64,000 nt of DNA from Deinococcus aquiradiocola (GCF_014646915.1 NZ_BMOE01000004.1:124001-188000); one strand, 5' to 3'. Shown: positions 27,781 to 36,481, counted from the first letter of the stretch. Numbers and translations are program-made. Notes: a model not told the origin generated them from the sequence alone.

Positions 27781-29472
27781 GTGCTGCTCGCCTTTCTCGC
27801 CTTCGTTGTTCTGCTTGCCGGGTTCGTCGCGTACGCCGCCGACAACATCGCGCGGCGCGCCGGTCGCCGTCACCTTCGTCTGTTCGGGCTGCGGCCCAAG
27901 ACGACGGCCCTGATCGTGGCGGTCGCGGCGGGCATGGGCATCAGTCTGGCGAGCATGCTGGCGTTCTTCGCGCTGAACCGGCAGGCGATCCGCAACATCG
28001 AGCAGGCGGACCTGCTGCGCCGCGAACTGAACACCCTGAAAGGCGACGTGAAGGTCGTCCGTTCCGACCTGAGCAAGGCGCAGACGGAACGGGACGCCGC
28101 GAACGCCCGCGCCGAGGAGGCCCGCGCGGCCGGACAGCGCGCCGTGCAGCAGCTGACGCAGGCGCAGACGGCGCTGGAGTCGGCGCGGACATCCACCGCG
28201 CGCCTGAAGTCGCAGGCGACGACGCTGCAGGGACAGGCGCGTGACCTGCAGGCGCGCGTGAAGACCCTCACGGCGCTGCGCGGCGCGCTGGAGGCGCGCG
28301 CCATCAGCAACCGGCGCGCGCTGCTCGCGTCGCAGGCGGAACTGGCGACGTCGCAGAAGAACCTGACCGGCGCGCAGGGCCGCGCCAGCACCCTCGACCG
28401 GCGCCTGAGCGACGTGCAGGCGCAGATCACGGTGCTGGACCGCCGCAACGCGGCCGCGCAGGCGCAGGCGCAGAGTGCCAGGACGCGTGCCGTGCAGGCG
28501 CAGGCGCAGGTGGACGCCCTGCAGGACCAGCTGGCGGTCCTCGACCGGTCGCGCGCGCAGGTGACGGCGCAGCGCGATCAGGCGGCCGGGCAGCTGCGGA
28601 CCCTGCAGGACCAGCTGACGGCGGCCCGCACGCAGGCGGCGCAGGCGCGGACGCAGGCGGGCAGCGCGGTGCAGCAGGCGACGCAGGCGCGCGCGCAGCT
28701 CTCCACGCTGACGGTGCAGCGCGACACGGTCCGCAAGGACCTCGCGGCGCTCAAGGCGACGGTGGCGGGCCTGCAGGCGCAGGCGCTCGCCCTGAAGAAC
28801 GACAACGACACGCTGCGCCTGAGCCTGAGCAGTTCGCAGGCAGACGTGAAGCACCTCGAGGACGAGTACACGCGCGCCACCAGCGAGCTGAGCGCGAGCC
28901 GCAACACGGAGCTCAGCTACTCCAAGAACAGCATCGTGTACGGCGGCGTGGTCGCGTCCGTCCGCAGCCTCGACAGCTTCCTGGACGCGGCGGGCACGGC
29001 GGCGTCCGCGCGGGGTGCGCGCGGCGCGCCGCCCGCGCGGCTCGCGGCCCCGGCACGGCAGTCGCTCGAATCGGCCCTGCGGGGCCTGAACGCCAGCGCG
29101 TACGTGCTGTGCCGCGCGAGCGGGAACTCCGCGGCGGGCTTCGCGGTGGACCTGACGTGCGACGCGCGCCCGAACACCCTGATCTTCACGCACGGCAGCG
29201 TCATCCGGCGCGCGACCATCAACCTGAAGGCAGGCGACGAGGCGCTGCGCGGGCAGGTGCAGGACCTGATCGGGGACGCGGTGCTGGACCTGACGCGGCG
29301 CGGCGTGCCGCTGGAGAACGTGCTGAACGGCGGCCTGAACACCGCGAGCCTCTTCAGTCTGCTGACGCGCCTCGCGGAGCGTGGGGGCAGCACGGCCGTG
29401 GTGGGCGTGATGCCGCGCGACGACGTGAAACCGAGCAGTCAGGTGGACCTGTACGCCGACATCGTGCAGTGA
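27781..29472 (+). CDS. DUF3084 membrane-anchored coiled-coil protein
   Basis: 563 residues from GTG 27781. Two membrane helices near the N-terminus (LLAFLAFVVLLAGFVAY and TALIVAVAAGMGISLASML) flank RRHLRLFGLRPKTTA, the DUF3084 signature. Residues about 75-370 form a long, Ala/Gln/Arg-rich coiled coil with many heptads. The C-terminal domain (about 380-563; SKNSIVYGGVVASV, FSLLTRLAERGGSTAVVGV) is the conserved globular part. The family is known from cyanobacteria and Deinococcus-Thermus; function unknown, probably an envelope-linked scaffold. The promoter fixes the start. Confidence 0.85.
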   Translation: MLLAFLAFVVLLAGFVAYAADNIARRAGRRHLRLFGLRPKTTALIVAVAAGMGISLASMLAFFALNRQAIRNIEQADLLRRELNTLKGDVKVVRSDLSKAQTERDAANARAEEARAAGQRAVQQLTQAQTALESARTSTARLKSQATTLQGQARDLQARVKTLTALRGALEARAISNRRALLASQAELATSQKNLTGAQGRASTLDRRLSDVQAQITVLDRRNAAAQAQAQSARTRAVQAQAQVDALQDQLAVLDRSRAQVTAQRDQAAGQLRTLQDQLTAARTQAAQARTQAGSAVQQATQARAQLSTLTVQRDTVRKDLAALKATVAGLQAQALALKNDNDTLRLSLSSSQADVKHLEDEYTRATSELSASRNTELSYSKNSIVYGGVVASVRSLDSFLDAAGTAASARGARGAPPARLAAPARQSLESALRGLNASAYVLCRASGNSAAGFAVDLTCDARPNTLIFTHGSVIRRATINLKAGDEALRGQVQDLIGDAVLDLTRRGVPLENVLNGGLNTASLFSLLTRLAERGGSTAVVGVMPRDDVKPSSQVDLYADIVQ

Positions 29473-29570
29473 TCCCGGCGTGAGCTGAGCGCCTGAAGGT
29501 CCGCCGCGCGGAACGCGAAGCCCCCTTCCGGCGGCGAGCACCGGGACCCGAATGGGGCGGGCCAGGCACT

Positions 29571-30101
29571 TCAGCGGGATGCCCACCACAGCAGGGGGCC
29601 GTCGTCGCCGTCCGGGTCGTCGGCCTGGCCGATGTGCGTGAAACCGGCCTTCTGGAGGACGCGGGCACTGGCGGGGTTGTGCGGGGCGGTGAAGGCCGTG
29701 ACGCGCCGCACGCCGGGCAGGTCGTGCCAGTGCGGCAGGAGCGCCCGGAGCGCCTCGGTGGCGTAGCCTTCGCCGCGCGCGTCGGGGTTCAGGCCGTACC
29801 CGATCTCCAGGTCGCCCTGTCCGTCCGGGTCGCCCTTCTGTCCCATCAGGCCGATGGCGAGGCGGTCCTGGCGGCGCACGAGCACGAACTGCCCGCTGGG
29901 TCCACCGGCGGCGAGCAGGTGCGGCAGCAGCGGGAGCGCGTCGCCGGGCCATGTAGCGGGCACGCCGATCAGGTGGTCGTGCCCGTCCAGGTGCAGGGTG
30001 TGCGTGAAGCCGGAGGCGTCCGGAGCGAGGTTCAGGCGGGCCTGCATGAGGTCCGGCGTGAGTTCTGGCAGGCGCAGGCGGGCCGTGTGGAAGGTCAGCA
30101 T
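29571..30101 (-). CDS. GNAT family N-acetyltransferase (RimJ/RimL-like)
   Basis: 176 residues. It starts LTFHTARLRLPELTPDLM in the manner of RimJ/RimL acetyltransferases; the CoA-binding segment is NPDARGEGYATEALRALLPH, and the terminal HNPASARVLQKAGFTHIG is the family-typical last motif. Substrates of this branch include ribosomal protein N-termini and small amines. No Shine-Dalgarno or -10 hexamer is seen at leaderless spacing, so the start is less certain than for its neighbours. It is convergent with the DUF3084 gene, 98 nt away. Confidence 0.85.
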   Translation of the reverse strand: MLTFHTARLRLPELTPDLMQARLNLAPDASGFTHTLHLDGHDHLIGVPATWPGDALPLLPHLLAAGGPSGQFVLVRRQDRLAIGLMGQKGDPDGQGDLEIGYGLNPDARGEGYATEALRALLPHWHDLPGVRRVTAFTAPHNPASARVLQKAGFTHIGQADDPDGDDGPLLWWASR

Positions 30102-30164
30102 GCCGTGGCCTGACGGGTCGGGACATTTGTAAGCTGGGGGGTTGTCATGTCAGTGTCCGGAGTC

Positions 30165-30170
30165 TACACT
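30165..30170 (+). promoter_or_regulatory. -10 hexamer TACACT upstream of the metallophosphoesterase gene
   Basis: TANNNT hexamer 67 nt before the proposed ATG 30238; it lies downstream of an earlier TTG (30142), arguing against that start. Confidence 0.45.
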
Positions 30171-30237
30171 CGCGGGACTTCAATTGAGTGACCGTGCCGG
30201 ACCGCGCCCAGCGTCCGTGAGCACGGCGGGTGAACGC

Positions 30238-30930
30238 ATGCCGGTCCTTCAGGTCTCCACAGCCCATCAACTTCTGCCCCGGCCCGCGCTGGAACCGCTT
30301 CAGCTGGTTCAGACGGCCCCGGCGCGCAGGCGCGTCATGCTGCTCGCCGACTACGTGCACCCCTTCGTGTACCGCACGGGGTTCCCGCAGGGCGTGCCGG
30401 ACGTGGACCTCGTGCTGGCGGCGGGCGACCTGCCCGGCTACTACCTGGAGTACCTGGCGACCAAGCTGCCGGTGCCGGTGCTGTACGTGCCCGGCAACCA
30501 CGAGAACGAGTACGTGAACGAGGGCGACGGCCGCATCCCGGCGCGCGGCGTGACCAACATCCACGGGCGCGTGGTGACGGTGGCGGGCCTGCGGATCGCC
30601 GGGTGGGGCGGCGTGCCCCGCTACCGCGCGGACGGCGAGGGGCAGTACACGGACTTCCAGGCGCGCGTCGGGCTGGGCCTGCTCGCGCTGCGGGCCCGCA
30701 GGGGCGTGGACATCCTGCTCACGCACGCGCCGCCCACCGGTCCGCACGCCGGGACGGACTACGCGCACCGGGGCTGCGCCGCCATCCAGACCTTCATGGA
30801 CCGCCGTCACCCGAAGCTGGTCGTGCACGGCCACATCCACGAGTACGAAGGCAAGAAGCTCTCGTACCAGGATCAGAGCAGCGGCGCAGAGGTCATGAAC
30901 GCGTACGGGTACCACATCGTCGACATCTGA
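30238..30930 (+). CDS. Metallophosphoesterase
   Basis: 230 residues from ATG 30238 (GGGTGA site 5 nt upstream). The calcineurin-like motifs appear in order: MLLADYVHPFVY (first metal motif, with Asp-x-x-His spacing rather than the usual Asp-x-His), LVLAAGDLPGYY (GDxx), VPGNHENEY (GNHE), LLTHAPP and VVHGHIHEY (GHxH). It hydrolyses a phosphoester of unknown identity. It is cytoplasmic, as no signal peptide is visible. It is convergent with ohr, with a strong terminator between. GTG 30217 is an alternative start. Confidence 0.88.
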   Translation: MPVLQVSTAHQLLPRPALEPLQLVQTAPARRRVMLLADYVHPFVYRTGFPQGVPDVDLVLAAGDLPGYYLEYLATKLPVPVLYVPGNHENEYVNEGDGRIPARGVTNIHGRVVTVAGLRIAGWGGVPRYRADGEGQYTDFQARVGLGLLALRARRGVDILLTHAPPTGPHAGTDYAHRGCAAIQTFMDRRHPKLVVHGHIHEYEGKKLSYQDQSSGAEVMNAYGYHIVDI

Positions 30931-31009
30931 ACAGGCGCCATCTGAACCGCCGAGATCCGGACTGCCGGGAGGCGCAACGACGGGTCAGTTCAGAGGCTTG
31001 ATCTGACAG

Positions 31010-31048
31010 AGGAGCGCCGCCCGGTCTGCTGACCTGGGCGGCGCTCCT
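31010..31048. terminator. Bidirectional terminator
   Basis: Perfect 13-bp stem AGGAGCGCCGCCC / GGGCGGCGCTCCT with a 13-nt loop between the convergent metallophosphoesterase and ohr genes; a short T-rich stretch follows on the plus strand. Confidence 0.8.
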
Positions 31049-31098
31049 TCTGCATGGACTGTCCGGCCGGGTCGGGCGTGCGGATCAGTGCCCGTGCC

Positions 31099-31133
31099 GC
31101 TGAACTTCAGGAGTCCAGCTCAAAATCGTATCA
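31099..31133 (-). repeat. Remnant of the MITE-like element, copy C (one end only)
   Basis: Hairpin GCTGAACT/AGTCCAGC plus terminal repeat TCAAAATCGTATCA (31120-31133), matching the hairpin end of elements A and B. The other end and the 40-bp units are missing. The terminal TGA (minus strand) is the stop codon of ohr. Confidence 0.75.
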
Positions 31134-31544
31134 GTCTGCGATGAGACGCACGTCGACGTTGCCGCGCGTGGCGACGCTGTACGGGCAGACGTTGTGCGCG
31201 TCGTGCATGAGTTTCTCGGCGGTTTCGCGGTCCACGCCGGGGATTTTGACGTGGAGTTCCACGTCGAGCGCGAAGGCCAGTCCGGCTTTCTGCAGGCCGA
31301 CCATGGCGGTGACTTCGCTGGCGCTGGTGTCGATCTTGCTGCGGCGGCCGACGACGCCGAGGGCGCTCTGGAAGCAGGCGGCGTATCCGGCGGCGAAGAG
31401 CTGTTCGGGGTTGGTGCCCTGGCCGCCGTCGCCGCCCATCTCGCCGGGGACGCTGAGGTGCAGGTCGAGGCGGTCGTCGCTGCTCCGGACGGTGCCGGAG
31501 CGTGCGCCCTGTGCGGTGGCCTGTGCGGTGTAGATGTTGCTCAT
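31131..31544 (-). CDS. ohr: Organic hydroperoxide resistance protein (Ohr, OsmC superfamily)
   Basis: 137 residues, exact Ohr size. Ohr is a thiol peroxidase that reduces organic and fatty-acid hydroperoxides. The peroxidatic Cys is in AAGYAACFQSALG and the resolving Cys in AHNVCPYSVATRGN. ATG 31544 has a GGAGG site 8 nt upstream, so this gene is translated from a leadered message. Upstream is a perfect palindrome likely to be the operator for a MarR/OhrR-type repressor, but no such regulator gene is next to it. Its stop codon is part of the element C terminal repeat. Confidence 0.93.
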   Translation of the reverse strand: MSNIYTAQATAQGARSGTVRSSDDRLDLHLSVPGEMGGDGGQGTNPEQLFAAGYAACFQSALGVVGRRSKIDTSASEVTAMVGLQKAGLAFALDVELHVKIPGVDRETAEKLMHDAHNVCPYSVATRGNVDVRLIAD

Positions 31545-31630
31545 GGTGAAACCTCCGGGCCGATCATGCGCCGCCACGGGGGGCGGGACGGTAAGAACGG
31601 CACCGTTACTGGACACACCCTCCTCCCAAT

Positions 31631-31650
31631 TCATACTCACCTGAGTATGA
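31631..31650. promoter_or_regulatory. Candidate OhrR/MarR-type operator
   Basis: Perfect palindrome TCATACTCACCTGAGTATGA (9-bp arms, 2-nt centre) about 87 nt upstream of ohr, within an AT-rich stretch also containing a partial second copy (TACTCATCTGAG, about 31660-31671). It may also serve the divergent membrane-protein gene. Confidence 0.6.
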
Positions 31651-31676
31651 TACTTACTCTACTCATCTGAGACTCC

Positions 31677-31682
31677 TATGCT
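31677..31682 (+). promoter_or_regulatory. -10 hexamer TATGCT of membrane protein gene
   Basis: TANNNT hexamer 31 nt before ATG 31714, leaving a short leader with a GGAGG site. Confidence 0.55.
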
Positions 31683-31713
31683 GGGGGCAGTTCCACACCA
31701 ACCCGGAGGATTC

Positions 31714-33183
31714 ATGGTTCAGACCGCGCTCGACCTGCTCGCCCAGGCCCTCACCCGGCTGCTCTCGGTACTGCCCGTCCTGCTCGTCGCCGCGCTCGTC
31801 CTGATCGCGGCCCTCCTCACGTACCGGCTGCTCGGCCGGGACCGCCTGCGCGCGGGGCTGCGCTGGGCCACCGACCGCGGCTGGAGGCTCGGCCGCTGGG
31901 TGCTGGTGCCTGTCGCACTGGGCGCGGCCACCCTGATGACCGACATCGCCCACCGCAGCGTGCAGGCGCGCATCGGCGGGCAGGTCAACGCCCGCTACAC
32001 CAACACGGCCGACCCGAACACCGCACAGACGGTGCAGCAGGCACCGACCGTCACGTACCTCAGCGAACGCACGTACACCCGTACCCTCGTGATCCCGCCG
32101 GAACTGCTGCGGCAGGTGCGCCGCGAGGGCGTGCAGGTCCTCGCGCCGTACCTGCAGGATCCCAGCAGCGAGAATATCCTGCGGCTGCGTGACCGCTTCA
32201 CGCGCAGCGGGCAGAACGTCGTGTTCAGCCGCGAGGCGACACTGCAGAGTGAGGAGTTCATTCCGCTCGACACGAGCCGCGTGAGCGCCGAACTGCTCGC
32301 CGTGAACGCCGCCGACCGGCAGAGCGCGTACAACGCGGCGTTCACGGCCCTGTACCGGTTCCGGAACCCGCTGGCGCAGGCGGCCACCGTGCGCTTCCAG
32401 TTTCCGCTGCCGCAGGGGTCCGGCACGCTGAGCGGCTTCACCATGAGCATCGACGGGCAGTCGTTCACGTCCACGGACCTCTCGTCGGGCAGCAGCACCT
32501 GGGAGGGCCGCGTCGCGCCGGGCGCGGTGACGGAGGTGCGCGTCACGTACCGGCACCAGGGCGCGCGCGGCTGGAATTACGACCTGTCCGCGCGGCGCGA
32601 ACGGGTCCGGGACTTCGAGCTGACGCTGCGGACCGATCAGGCCACCCGGTTCCAGCGCTACAGCCTGTACCCGACCGGCGTGACGGGCGGCACCTTCGGC
32701 GGGCCGCAGACGCTGAAGTGGCAGCTGCAGAACGCCATCACGGCGCAGAACATCGCGGTGGTGTTCGCGCAGGGGTCGGTACGGGAGACGCTGCTCAAGC
32801 TGTACGCCTTCCTGCCATTCTGTCTGCTGGGCGGCGTGCTGCTGGTGGCCGTGTGGGGGTGGCTGCGGCGCCTGCCGGTACTGCCGGTGCGGCTCGCGCT
32901 GGCGGTGCTGGGCCTGAGTCTGGGCTTCGCGGTGGGCGGCGTGCTGACCGGGTACCTGCCGCCCGTCCCGGCGGAACTGCTGGGCGCGGCCCTGGCGTTC
33001 CTGCTGGCCGTGCTGTGCCTGGGGCGGGCGTTCGTGTGGCCGCTGCTGCCGGTGGTGCTGGCGCCCGTGACGTTCCTGTGGGTGGGGAATGCCGGGCTGC
33101 TGCTGAGCGTGCTGGCTGTGGCGACGCTGCTGCTGTTCCTGCGGGCCGGGGCAGGGCAGGTGGGCGCGGTGCAGGTGGCCTGA
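31714..33183 (+). CDS. Hypothetical multi-pass membrane protein
   Basis: 489 residues, not assigned to a family. Two N-terminal membrane helices (LLSVLPVLLVAALVLIAALL; LVPVALGAATLMTDIA) precede a soluble domain of about 270 residues (about 75-345) with beta-rich stretches. This is followed by about five helices near the C-terminus (FLPFCLLGGVLLVAVWGWL to VLAVATLLLFLRA). The layout, a large extracytoplasmic domain between helices, resembles CreD-like proteins but key motifs are not evident. ATG 31714 follows GGAGG by 4 nt. It shares its upstream region with ohr, so it may be controlled together with it. Confidence 0.7.
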   Translation: MVQTALDLLAQALTRLLSVLPVLLVAALVLIAALLTYRLLGRDRLRAGLRWATDRGWRLGRWVLVPVALGAATLMTDIAHRSVQARIGGQVNARYTNTADPNTAQTVQQAPTVTYLSERTYTRTLVIPPELLRQVRREGVQVLAPYLQDPSSENILRLRDRFTRSGQNVVFSREATLQSEEFIPLDTSRVSAELLAVNAADRQSAYNAAFTALYRFRNPLAQAATVRFQFPLPQGSGTLSGFTMSIDGQSFTSTDLSSGSSTWEGRVAPGAVTEVRVTYRHQGARGWNYDLSARRERVRDFELTLRTDQATRFQRYSLYPTGVTGGTFGGPQTLKWQLQNAITAQNIAVVFAQGSVRETLLKLYAFLPFCLLGGVLLVAVWGWLRRLPVLPVRLALAVLGLSLGFAVGGVLTGYLPPVPAELLGAALAFLLAVLCLGRAFVWPLLPVVLAPVTFLWVGNAGLLLSVLAVATLLLFLRAGAGQVGAVQVA

Positions 33184-33204
33184 AAGCCGCGCCCACGGCA
33201 GGCG

Positions 33205-33244
33205 GGCCGCTCACCCGGAAGTGCGGGTGGGCGGCCTCCTTTAT
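33205..33244 (+). terminator. Rho-independent terminator of the membrane protein gene
   Basis: 12-bp stem GGCCGCTCACCC / GGGTGGGCGGCC (one G-T), 8-nt loop, followed by TCCTTTAT. Confidence 0.75.
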
Positions 33245-33247
33245 GCT
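33242..33247 (+). promoter_or_regulatory. -10 hexamer TATGCT, possible promoter of the ABC transporter operon
   Basis: TANNNT hexamer overlapping the terminator tail, about 160 nt before the binding-protein start. A second candidate, TAATCT at 33333-33338, is closer to the gene. Confidence 0.35.
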
Positions 33248-33405
33248 GTGGGCATCCCGGAAAGGGGGCCGCCGGGCGTGCCGCTGACCGCTGCACGGTG
33301 GACGCACCGCCGACAAAAGCTGATCGTTCTGGTAATCTTCTCTGACCGCCCGTCCGCGTGCACCGCACGAACGTTCATTCCGCCTCTCCCCCACCGAGGT
33401 CCACC

Positions 33406-34659
33406 ATGCGCAAGAACACCTTCCTGACCGCCCTGCTGCTCGCCTCCACCGCCGCGCCCGCCCTGACCGCGCAGGCCCAGGCGCAGAAGACCACCCTCAC
33501 GGTCTTCATGGGATCCCAGCAACGCCCCGAGATCTTCCAGCCGCTCTTCGACCGCTTCACGCGCCAGAACCCCAACATCAGGGTCCGCATCGAGCAGGGC
33601 GGCGCGACCAGCGAAGCGCAGAACAGCTACCTCACCACCGTCCTCGCCGCCAAGGACCCCAGCCTCGACATCTTCCTGATCGACGTGGTGCGCCCCGCCA
33701 CCTTCGCCGCCGCCGGGTGGGCCGAACCGCTCGACAGCTACATCCCCAGCAAGGACGCCTATATCAAGGCCTTCCTGCCCGGCACCATCGCCTCCGCCAC
33801 CGTGAACGGCAAACTGTACGCGCTGCCCGCCTTCACGGACGCGCAGTTCCTGTACTACCGCAAGGACCTGCTCGCCAAGTACAAGGCCAAGGTCCCCACC
33901 ACCTGGGACGAACTCGCCAGCACCGCCGCGAAGATCACTAGGGCCGAGGGCGGCAACCTGCAGGGCCTGAACTTCCAGGGCGCGCCCATCGAGGGCGCCG
34001 TCTGCAACTTCCTGGAACTGCTGTGGTCGGCGGGCGGCGACGCGCGCAACGTGGACAGCGCCCAGGGCCAGCAGGGTCTCGGGTTCCTCGTAAACGCCGT
34101 CAAGACGAAACTCAGCCCCGCCAGCAGCGCCGAGATGAAAACCGACGACTCCCGCCAGCAGTTCCAGGCCGGAAACGTCCTGTTCGGCATGAACTGGAGT
34201 TACGCCTGGGCGCACTTCCAGGGCAACAGCCCCGACCCCACCAAGGTCAAGGGCAACGTCGGCGTGGCGAAACTCCCCGCCTTCGGCAAGAACGGCAGCG
34301 CCACCTGCGTCGGCGGCTGGCAGTGGGGCGTGAGCAGCTACAGCCGCAACAAGGCCGCCGCCGTGAAGCTCCTGCAGTTCATGGCGAGCGCCGACAGCCA
34401 GCGCGACCTGGCCGTGAAGGGCGCGTACCTGCCGGTGCGCCGCGCGCTGTACAACGACCCGGCCGTGGTGAGCGCCAACCCGCACTTCAAGACGCTGTTC
34501 CCGGCCGTGTCGAGCGCCCGCTCGCGCCCCGTGACGCCCGCGTACCCGCGCGTGTCGGAAATCGTCCGCACGAACGTGTCCGCCGCCGTGTCCGGCAACA
34601 AGACCGTGGACGCCGCCCTGAAAGACATGCAGCGCGACCTGGAACCGCTGCTGAAGTGA
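33406..34659 (+). CDS. Sugar ABC transporter substrate-binding protein (MalE/trehalose-maltose type)
   Basis: 417 residues. A signal peptide (KNTFLTALLLASTAAPALTA) precedes a family 1 solute-binding protein: TTLTVFMGSQQRPEIFQPLF, PNIRVRIEQGG, PSLDIFLIDVVRPATFAAAG, GKLYALPAFTDAQFLYYRKDLL and the late YSRNKAAAVKLLQFM. Such proteins deliver maltose, trehalose or related oligosaccharides to a membrane permease. ATG 33406 has a GAGGT site 7 nt upstream. It is the first gene of an operon with two permeases and an LLM monooxygenase. Codon choice is strongly C-ending, suggesting high expression. Confidence 0.9.
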   Translation: MRKNTFLTALLLASTAAPALTAQAQAQKTTLTVFMGSQQRPEIFQPLFDRFTRQNPNIRVRIEQGGATSEAQNSYLTTVLAAKDPSLDIFLIDVVRPATFAAAGWAEPLDSYIPSKDAYIKAFLPGTIASATVNGKLYALPAFTDAQFLYYRKDLLAKYKAKVPTTWDELASTAAKITRAEGGNLQGLNFQGAPIEGAVCNFLELLWSAGGDARNVDSAQGQQGLGFLVNAVKTKLSPASSAEMKTDDSRQQFQAGNVLFGMNWSYAWAHFQGNSPDPTKVKGNVGVAKLPAFGKNGSATCVGGWQWGVSSYSRNKAAAVKLLQFMASADSQRDLAVKGAYLPVRRALYNDPAVVSANPHFKTLFPAVSSARSRPVTPAYPRVSEIVRTNVSAAVSGNKTVDAALKDMQRDLEPLLK

Positions 34660-34693
34660 GGCGGGCCGCACTGCACGGCGGGCCGGGGCGCGC

Positions 34694-35617
34694 ATGACGA
34701 CGCCCACGCCTGCCCGCCCCCGGGCACGCCGCACGCTGAGCGAGGAGGGACTGGCGCTGCTGCTGCTGCTGCCCGCCGCCCTGATCTTCGGCGCGGTGAT
34801 GCTCTACCCGATGCTCACCACCCTGTACAACAGCCTCTTCGTGAACAGCCTCACCGAACCGTACCTGGGGACGCCGTTCGTGGGCCTCAAGCACTACGCC
34901 GACATGCTGCACGACGGCCGCTTCCTGAACGCGCTGCGCAACACGCTCGTGTACGGCCTGCTGACCGTCAGCGGCTCCTTCCTGATCGGCGTGCCGATGG
35001 CGCTCGTCGCGCACGCCGAGAGCCGCGCACGCTGGCTCGCGCGCGTCGCGATGCTGCTTCCGTGGGCCATGCCGCCCGTCATCAGCGCCCTGATCTTCCA
35101 GTGGCTCTTCAACGGGCAGTACGGCGTCGTGAACGACCTGCTCGTGCGGCTGCACCTCGTCTCGTCACCCGTCGCCTTCCTGACCAGTCCGGTGCTGGCG
35201 GGCGTGGTGCTCGTCGTGACGGTCGTGTGGAAGACCTCCAGTTTCGTGGCGCTCATCGCGCTGGGCGGCCTGCAGGGCATCCCGCAGGAACTCACGGAGG
35301 CGGCCGAGGTGGACGGCGCCGGGCGGGTCCAGAGCTTCTGGCGCGTCACGCTCCCCATGCTCGCCCCGGCGCTCGCGGTGGCGTTCATCTTCCGGGCCAT
35401 CAGCGCCATCCAGGTGTTCGACATCCCGTACGCCCTCACGGGCGGCGGCCCCACCGCGTCGCAGTACGGCGCGACCGAGACGCTCGGCATCTACATCTAC
35501 CGCACCACGCTGGAATTCCTGGACTTCGGGTACGGCGCGGCCCTCAGCGTCGCCCTGTTCGCCGTGAGTCTCGCCATCACCGCGCTGTACGTGCGCTTCG
35601 TGCGGGGGGACGCGTGA
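34694..35617 (+). CDS. Sugar ABC transporter permease, MalF type
   Basis: 307 residues with six membrane helices. It starts with a basic cytoplasmic tail and helix LALLLLLPAALIFGAVMLYP, and carries the EAA loop LTEAAEVDGAGRVQSFWRVTLP, which contacts the ATPase. The segment GGGPTASQYGATETLGIYIY is typical of MalF-like subunits. It pairs with the following gene, whose GTG start overlaps its stop (GTGA). No ATP-binding subunit is encoded here, so a shared MsmX/MalK-type ATPase is probably encoded elsewhere. Confidence 0.93.
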   Translation: MTTPTPARPRARRTLSEEGLALLLLLPAALIFGAVMLYPMLTTLYNSLFVNSLTEPYLGTPFVGLKHYADMLHDGRFLNALRNTLVYGLLTVSGSFLIGVPMALVAHAESRARWLARVAMLLPWAMPPVISALIFQWLFNGQYGVVNDLLVRLHLVSSPVAFLTSPVLAGVVLVVTVVWKTSSFVALIALGGLQGIPQELTEAAEVDGAGRVQSFWRVTLPMLAPALAVAFIFRAISAIQVFDIPYALTGGGPTASQYGATETLGIYIYRTTLEFLDFGYGAALSVALFAVSLAITALYVRFVRGDA

Positions 35618-36447
35618 AACGCGAGGCGCTCCCAGCACGGCTCGCGCGGTACGCGGGCCTCATCCTGCTGATCGTGGGCGGCACGTTCCCGCTCGTGTGG
35701 ATCGCGCTCACCAGCCTCAAGAGCGGCCCGGAACTGCAGCAGTTCCCCGTCCAGTACCTGCCCACGCACCCCGCGTGGAGCAACTACGCGCGCGTGTTCA
35801 CCGAGCAGCCCTTCGCGACGTTCTTCGTGAATTCCCTGATCGTGTCGGGCGTCAGTACCGTGCTGTGCGTGGTCGTCGCGTCGCTCGCCGCGTACGCGCT
35901 CGCGCGCCTCAAGCTGCGCCGCCGCAACGTGTACACGACGCTGGTGGTGGTGTTCAGCATGTTTCCCGTCATCAGTCTGGTCGTGCCGCTCTTCCGGATC
36001 CTGCGCGGCGCGAACCTGCTGAACACGTACCCGGCCCTGATCCTGCCGTACACGGCGCTGTCCCTGCCGGTCGCGATCCTGGTCCTCATCGCCTTCTTCG
36101 GCAGCATTCCGCGCGACCTGGAGGCGGCCGCCATGATCGACGGCTGCTCGCGGCTCGGCGCGCTGCGGCGCGTGGTGGTGCCGCTCAGCGCGCCCGGCAT
36201 CGTGACGGCCGCGCTGCTGGTGTTCGTGAACAGCTGGAACGAGTTCCTGCTGGCCCTGTCCTTCAACACCAGCCGCACCATGCGGACCGTGTCGGTCGGC
36301 GTGACGCTGTACCAGGGCGAGTTCGCGTTCCCGTGGCCGCTGATTTCGGCCGCCATCGTGATCGCCGTGGTGCCGCTCGTGCTGCTGATCGTGCTGTTCC
36401 AGAAGCGTTTCGTGACCGGCCTGACCGCCGGCGGCGTCAAGGCCTGA
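35614..36447 (+). CDS. Sugar ABC transporter permease, MalG type
   Basis: 277 residues from GTG 35614. First helix AGLILLIVGGTFPLVWIALTS, then the MalG-like TSLKSGPEL region, helices to RFVTGL, and the EAA loop LEAAAMIDGCSRLGALRRVVVP followed by NSWNEFLLALSF. Together with the preceding subunit it forms the membrane channel for the substrate bound by the family 1 binding protein. Translation is coupled by overlap with the preceding stop codon. Confidence 0.93.
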   Translation: MKREALPARLARYAGLILLIVGGTFPLVWIALTSLKSGPELQQFPVQYLPTHPAWSNYARVFTEQPFATFFVNSLIVSGVSTVLCVVVASLAAYALARLKLRRRNVYTTLVVVFSMFPVISLVVPLFRILRGANLLNTYPALILPYTALSLPVAILVLIAFFGSIPRDLEAAAMIDGCSRLGALRRVVVPLSAPGIVTAALLVFVNSWNEFLLALSFNTSRTMRTVSVGVTLYQGEFAFPWPLISAAIVIAVVPLVLLIVLFQKRFVTGLTAGGVKA

Positions 36448-36481
36448 GCGCCGCCCCACTCCCGAGCCCCGGAGGTTCCGC

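Noticed and set aside
30142..30237. TTG start for the metallophosphoesterase, adding 32 residues
   Set aside because: The likely -10 (TACACT, 30165-30170) lies downstream of it, and the added residues are not part of the domain.
33242..33405. Possible leaderless small gene behind TATGCT at 33242
   Set aside because: The codon at leaderless spacing is ATC, not a normal start; the hexamer more likely serves the ABC transporter operon.
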